Source: Desulfurobacterium sp. | GTDB taxonomy: Bacteria; Aquificota; Aquificia; Desulfurobacteriales; Desulfurobacteriaceae | Reading direction: 5' to 3' | NCBI GenBank assembly: GCA_003978805.1 | Contig: QNYI01000093.1 | Coordinates: 1-8,910, forward strand | Length of the DNA: 8,910 nt | Part shown: positions 5,903 to 8,910 of the stretch, one piece after another | Position numbering within the stretch: the stretch's first letter is position 1 | Layout of the letters: each line of letters starts with the position of its first letter | Position numbers and translations under genes: made by a program | The notes under the pieces: generated by a model | Databases searched by the model: none | The model's input: only the letters and a program-made list of their open reading frames with translations | What the model was told of the DNA's origin: nothing

Positions 5903-6650
5903 AGGATTAAAAATCCTCCTTTCAAACGATGACGGAATAAGGTCTGAAGGGTTAAAAGTGCTTTACGAGAAACTCTCCGAGTTTGCCGACGTTATAGTGG
6001 TAGCGCCAGACAGGGAAAGGAGCGCAGTGGGAAGAGCTCTCACCCTCCATAGACCTTTAAGGTGCGAGAGGATAAGCGAGAACTGGTATGCCGTTGACGG
6101 AACTCCGACAAGTTGTGTTTACATCGGAGTTCACGCAATAATGAACGGCGAAAAGCCCGACATGATAGTAGGCGGAATAAACAGGGGGCCTAACCTCGGT
6201 GAGGACATCACCTACTCCGGCACGGTCTCTGTAGCTATGGAGGGAGCTCTTCTTGGTATCCCGTCGGTAGCCTTTTCCCTTGCCACCTTTCAAAACTTTC
6301 AGTGGGAATCGGCCGCTGAGTGGGCAAAGAGAATAGTTCTTAAAGTTATTGAAGAAGGTATCCCTGAAGGGTGTTGTCTGAACGTTAACATCCCTAACTT
6401 ACCCTTTGAAGAGATAAAGGGCGTTATGGTTACGCGTCAAGGAAAAAAGGCCTACTCTGAAAAGGTAGAAGCAAGGAGAGATCCTTGGGGAAGGGTCTAC
6501 TACTGGATTGGAGGAGAGGAACCAAACTGGAAGGCAGAACCGGGAACGGATTACTGGGCTGTGAAAAACGGATACATTTCCGTAACTCCCATTCACCTTG
6601 ACTTGACAGACTACAGAGCTCTTGAGATACTCAAAAAACGGAAGTGGTAG
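5895..6650 (+). CDS. surE: SurE, 5'/3'-nucleotidase
   Basis: The 251-residue protein is a full-length SurE, a cytoplasmic metal-dependent phosphatase that removes phosphate from nucleoside 5'- and 3'-monophosphates, with some members also acting on short polyphosphate. The metal site is intact: D12 and D13 in NDDGI (11-15), S43 in PDRERSAVGRA, and N96 in the GGINRGPNLG loop (93-102), followed by the TYSGTVSVAMEGAL segment. The ATG at 5895 lies 6 nt after AGGGG and overlaps the stop of the small membrane gene. The start agrees with the family N-terminus (KILLSNDDG). The downstream VTT gene follows after 6 nt. Confidence 0.97.
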   Translation: MGKGLKILLSNDDGIRSEGLKVLYEKLSEFADVIVVAPDRERSAVGRALTLHRPLRCERISENWYAVDGTPTSCVYIGVHAIMNGEKPDMIVGGINRGPNLGEDITYSGTVSVAMEGALLGIPSVAFSLATFQNFQWESAAEWAKRIVLKVIEEGIPEGCCLNVNIPNLPFEEIKGVMVTRQGKKAYSEKVEARRDPWGRVYYWIGGEEPNWKAEPGTDYWAVKNGYISVTPIHLDLTDYRALEILKKRKW

Positions 6651-6656
6651 TTTCAG

Positions 6657-7238
6657 ATGGAGATACTGAACCTTTCCTACTGGCAGGAGATTGCACTTAA
6701 ATACGGCATCTACGGACTTGCCCTTAACTCCTTCGTTGAAGCGATTTTCTTCCCCATCCCGCCGGACGTCTTCCTCATTGCCCTGTGTGTGACAAATCCA
6801 GAAAACGCCTTTTTCTACGCCCTTATTGCAACCCTATTCTCCACCTTAGGTGGAGTGGCAGGTTACTACGTTGGTCTTTTTGGGGGAAAACCCTTAGCTG
6901 TTAAGTTTTTCGGTGAAGAAAAGGTTAACAGAGTTCACAGGCTCTACGAGTCATACGAGAGCTTAATTATTCTCCTTGCCGGCTTTACGCCAATTCCCTA
7001 CAAGGTCTTCACGGTAACTTCCGGAGTCCTCTTTGCAAGCCTAAGGAAGCTAATCGTCTACTCTCTCATCGGCAGGGGACTAAGGTTTTTTGCAGAAGGA
7101 GCTCTCTTTTACTTTTACGGAGCACAGATTAAGAGCTTCGTTGTGCATAATTTAAACGTTATCTTTACAGCTCTTGGAATTGTTGTTCTTGTAGCGTTCC
7201 TTGCATACCGTAGATACAGGAAAGGTGTCCTACCATGA
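6657..7238 (+). CDS. YqaA/DedA-type VTT-domain membrane protein
   Basis: The 193-residue protein has hydrophobic segments near 17-45, 51-77, 103-126, 132-155 and 166-185, with a basic cytoplasmic-looking tail (YRRYRKG). It carries VTT/DedA-superfamily landmarks: E28 followed by PIPPD (33-37), a glycine-rich helix (65-77), FTPIPYKVFTVTSG (110-123) and a conserved Gly-Arg at 139-140. The TPIPYK version, with Lys in place of the DedA Arg, is typical of the smaller COG1238/YqaA branch. VTT-domain proteins include lipid flippases/scramblases and transporters needed for envelope integrity; the substrate of this branch is not settled. Its ATG is 6 nt after surE with no clear ribosome site, suggesting coupling. 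Its end overlaps the next gene by 4 nt (ATGA). Confidence 0.9.
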   Translation: MEILNLSYWQEIALKYGIYGLALNSFVEAIFFPIPPDVFLIALCVTNPENAFFYALIATLFSTLGGVAGYYVGLFGGKPLAVKFFGEEKVNRVHRLYESYESLIILLAGFTPIPYKVFTVTSGVLFASLRKLIVYSLIGRGLRFFAEGALFYFYGAQIKSFVVHNLNVIFTALGIVVLVAFLAYRRYRKGVLP

Positions 7239-7789
7239 GCAGGAGAAGGTTCTTCAAGCTCCTTGCCGACTCGGTCGCTAAGGCAGCTGCAGAGTTTGCC
7301 TACGAGGTAGCAAGGCCGGACAAAACCTTTATTAGACCTCCCGGAAGCGCCGATGAAGATACCTTTTTAGCCCTCTGTACAAAGTGCGGGAAGTGTATTA
7401 CGGCTTGCCCGACCGGAGTAATTGACAGCGTTAAAGAAATGAACCCGATTACCGTAGACACGCCGTTTATGAACTTTGACAACAACTACTGTGAAAGGTG
7501 TTACTCCTGCATTGACGCCTGCAAGAGCGGAGCTCTCAGTAAAGAAAACCTTCAAACTTACAGGTACGTAGCCGTTCTGGACAGGGATAGGTGCGTTGCC
7601 TATCAGGATATCTTCTGTCAAACCTGTTACTGGTCGTGCCCTCGTATGGACAAGGCCATAACCCTTAAAGACTTTACTTATCCCGAGTTTCATCAAGAGG
7701 CATGCCTTGGCTGTGGAAGGTGCATTCATGCCTGCCCGACAGTCCCAAAATCCATAAACTTTAAGAAAGTGAAAAATGAAAACGGTTAA
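7235..7789 (+). CDS. NapG/MauM-like ferredoxin-type protein with four 4Fe-4S motifs
   Basis: The 184-residue protein has sixteen cysteines in four motifs: 48/51/54/58, 86/89/92/96, 120/128/131/135 and 157/160/163/167, enough for four 4Fe-4S clusters. The order, the RPPGSADEDTFLALC lead-in (34-48) and the third motif with a longer first spacing resemble NapG and MauM, which pass electrons from quinol to periplasmic enzymes. The N-terminus begins SRRRFFKLL, which fits a Tat twin-arginine motif. However, the following stretch (11-26) is Ala-rich with acidic residues, not a clear hydrophobic signal core, so export is doubtful. No NapA, NapH or Mau gene is in view, so the redox partner is unknown. 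A GGAAAGG site precedes the ATG, which overlaps the VTT gene by 4 nt. Confidence 0.88.
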   Translation: MSRRRFFKLLADSVAKAAAEFAYEVARPDKTFIRPPGSADEDTFLALCTKCGKCITACPTGVIDSVKEMNPITVDTPFMNFDNNYCERCYSCIDACKSGALSKENLQTYRYVAVLDRDRCVAYQDIFCQTCYWSCPRMDKAITLKDFTYPEFHQEACLGCGRCIHACPTVPKSINFKKVKNENG

Positions 7790-8714
7790 AACGACAGAGG
7801 TACTGAAAAAGATAAAGAACAGACTCCCGTGGAATAAAGTCCTCATCCACGGAGAGGAGAGTTACCTAACGGAACAGTTCATCAAGAAGGTTTCGGCTAT
7901 AAGGGAAATAGAGAAATTCTACGCTGATGAAGAGTTAGAGAGCTTCCTAAACTTTACAGGAACTTCCCTCTTTGGCAGCTCCCCCATACCCGTCCTCATT
8001 GGAGTTGAAAGGTTAAACGAACTCCTCCGCAAGAAAACGGACAAGGAAAGGTTCACGAACTTCCTAAAAACCTTAGATAGCTTCGTGCTCGTTTCCTACG
8101 AGGAGCTCCCCTACAAGAAGCTAAAAACGGAAATCTTTACAGCCATAGGGAAGTTAGTAGACGTTATCATCCACTCCGAAAACTACCCCTTAGAAAGGAT
8201 CTACACCCTAATTGCAAAGAAGTTCCACTCTGCAGGAAAAGATGTCTCAAAGGAGACAATCAAGCTGATAGTGGAAATGGTCGGTACAAACCTGAGAGAG
8301 CTCCGCAACGAAACCGACAAACTCCTCCTCTACCCGGGAGAGCTTACTCCTGAAGTAGTTAAGCTCCTCCTATTTTCAAGTGGAAAGGCAAACGTTTTTG
8401 AGCTGGTATTTCCCCTTGTTGAAGGAAGGAAGAAAGAATATCTTAACCAGCTTGAGAGTCTCCTTCAAAAAGGAGCTGACCCGCTGTCACTAATAGCCCT
8501 TCTTCAAACACAGTTGAGGCAACTAATAAGTATGGCTACCGGCGACAAGGTAAGATTACCTCCTGAGACAATCAAGAAGTTTAGAGTTCTCCTAAAAGAG
8601 AAAGGCTTAAAGGAGCTCCTCTTACTCTTAAAAAAACTCCACGAAAAGGAATTTGCCGTTAAAAGGGGAATTACGAGCGGAGAAGATGCCCTTAAATCGC
8701 TAATTCTGGAGTAG
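7776..8714 (+). CDS. holA: DNA polymerase III delta subunit (clamp loader)
   Basis: The 312-residue protein matches HolA in length and layout. The delta subunit opens the beta sliding clamp and is part of the clamp-loader complex. Family cues: VLIHGEESYLTEQFIKKV (22-39) at the position of the degenerate Walker A region; a TSLFGSSPIPVLIG segment that resembles the beta-clamp-contacting part of the family; the LRELRNETDKLLLY element in the middle domain; and the helical collar near the C-terminus (NQLESLLQKGADPLSLIALL and following). Sequence conservation of HolA is low, so the call rests on several short matches together. The ATG at 7776 lies inside the last codons of the ferredoxin gene (14-nt overlap) with only a weak upstream site, so translation is probably coupled. 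Confidence 0.88.
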   Translation: MKTVKTTEVLKKIKNRLPWNKVLIHGEESYLTEQFIKKVSAIREIEKFYADEELESFLNFTGTSLFGSSPIPVLIGVERLNELLRKKTDKERFTNFLKTLDSFVLVSYEELPYKKLKTEIFTAIGKLVDVIIHSENYPLERIYTLIAKKFHSAGKDVSKETIKLIVEMVGTNLRELRNETDKLLLYPGELTPEVVKLLLFSSGKANVFELVFPLVEGRKKEYLNQLESLLQKGADPLSLIALLQTQLRQLISMATGDKVRLPPETIKKFRVLLKEKGLKELLLLLKKLHEKEFAVKRGITSGEDALKSLILE

Positions 8715-8722
8715 AAAGGAGG
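8715..8722 (+). promoter_or_regulatory. Strong ribosome binding site of the site-2 protease gene
   Basis: AAAGGAGG is a near-complete Shine-Dalgarno sequence, 4 nt before the ATG at 8727 and directly after the holA stop. Confidence 0.75.
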
Positions 8723-8726
8723 TTGT

Positions 8727-8910
8727 ATGCAGACGCTTCTTTACTTTCTCGTAGCACTCGGCATACTCATATTCGTTCACGAACTCGGGCACTTTTTAGC
8801 CGCAAGGTTCTTTAAAGTAAAAGTAGAAACCTTTTCTATAGGCTTTGGGACAAAACTCTTTAAGTTCAACTGTTGTGAAACGGAGTTTACCGTCAGCCTC
8901 ATACCTTTGG
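8727..8910 (+). CDS. rseP: RseP-type M50 site-2 protease, N-terminal 61 codons only (partial)
   Basis: The visible 61 codons encode a first membrane helix (about 3-17) running into HELGH (18-22), the zinc-binding HExxH of M50 intramembrane proteases. It is followed by AARFFKVKVETFSIGFG, the 'GH...R..gV.V..FsiGFG' pattern of RseP/YluC-type enzymes, and then by the start of the region that leads to the PDZ domain. RseP cleaves anti-sigma factors and leftover signal peptides within the inner membrane. Twelve nucleotides separate it from holA, so it probably belongs to the same transcript. The second metal-ligand motif and the PDZ domains lie beyond the right edge. Confidence 0.92.
   Translation, partial: MQTLLYFLVALGILIFVHELGHFLAARFFKVKVETFSIGFGTKLFKFNCCETEFTVSLIPL

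Noticed and set aside
7367..7846. Minus-strand 159-codon open frame across the ferredoxin/holA boundary
   Set aside because: It is antisense to the well-supported cysteine-motif protein and has no recognisable motif.
1..8910. tRNA, rRNA, CRISPR, insertion-sequence ends
   Set aside because: I scanned for clover-leaf-like segments, regularly spaced direct repeats, and transposase motifs with flanking inverted repeats, and found none I could support.

Overview
The window looks like chromosome from a thermophilic, probably anaerobic bacterium. Proteins are rich in Lys and Glu, AGA/AGG/ATA codons are frequent, genes overlap or nearly touch, and iron-sulfur and prFMN-type enzymes are present. My best guess is the Aquificota, Desulfurobacteriaceae-like (Thermovibrio/Desulfurobacterium). 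That is an impression from protein style, not a measured assignment. G+C is mixed. Hand counts give 34/60 in the ubiD core (4321-4380), 46/120 in the leftmost bases (1-120) and 19/60 inside the toxin-antitoxin pair (5401-5460).

Layout. A leftward block (3506 down to 1) holds three tightly packed genes: a Nif3/YbgI-like metal protein, a coiled-coil C4 zinc-ribbon protein, and a large PAPS-reductase-family protein that runs off the left edge. A 51-bp divergent intergenic gap carries a perfect 12-bp palindrome that supplies a -10-like hexamer to each strand. A rightward block starts with a UbiD-family decarboxylase (3558-5045). It is followed by an A+T-rich BrnT-like toxin and a small antitoxin-like partner that overlap by 20 nt. 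After a 77-bp gap, a second rightward run begins: a three-helix small membrane protein, surE, a YqaA/VTT-type membrane protein, a NapG/MauM-like four-cluster ferredoxin, holA, and the first 61 codons of an RseP-type site-2 protease cut by the right edge. There are no RNA genes, CRISPR arrays or insertion sequences that I can support.

How the genes fit together. Most are ordinary housekeeping or metabolic genes: nucleotide phosphatase, replication clamp loader, envelope protease, decarboxylase. Two parts stand out. First, the left-edge protein joins a PP-loop sulfurtransferase-type domain with its own Fe-S cysteines, two further ferredoxin-type clusters, and a C-terminal region that resembles DUF4007. 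This could be a sulfur-transfer module linked to defence or nucleic-acid modification, but its key neighbours lie outside the window. Second, the toxin-antitoxin pair has a recognisable toxin, while its partner lacks the usual ribbon-helix-helix ending. Independently of the genes, the palindrome GAGCTC occurs 21 times by hand count, about ten-fold or more above composition expectation, in all three codon phases, and not at all in the toxin-antitoxin segment.
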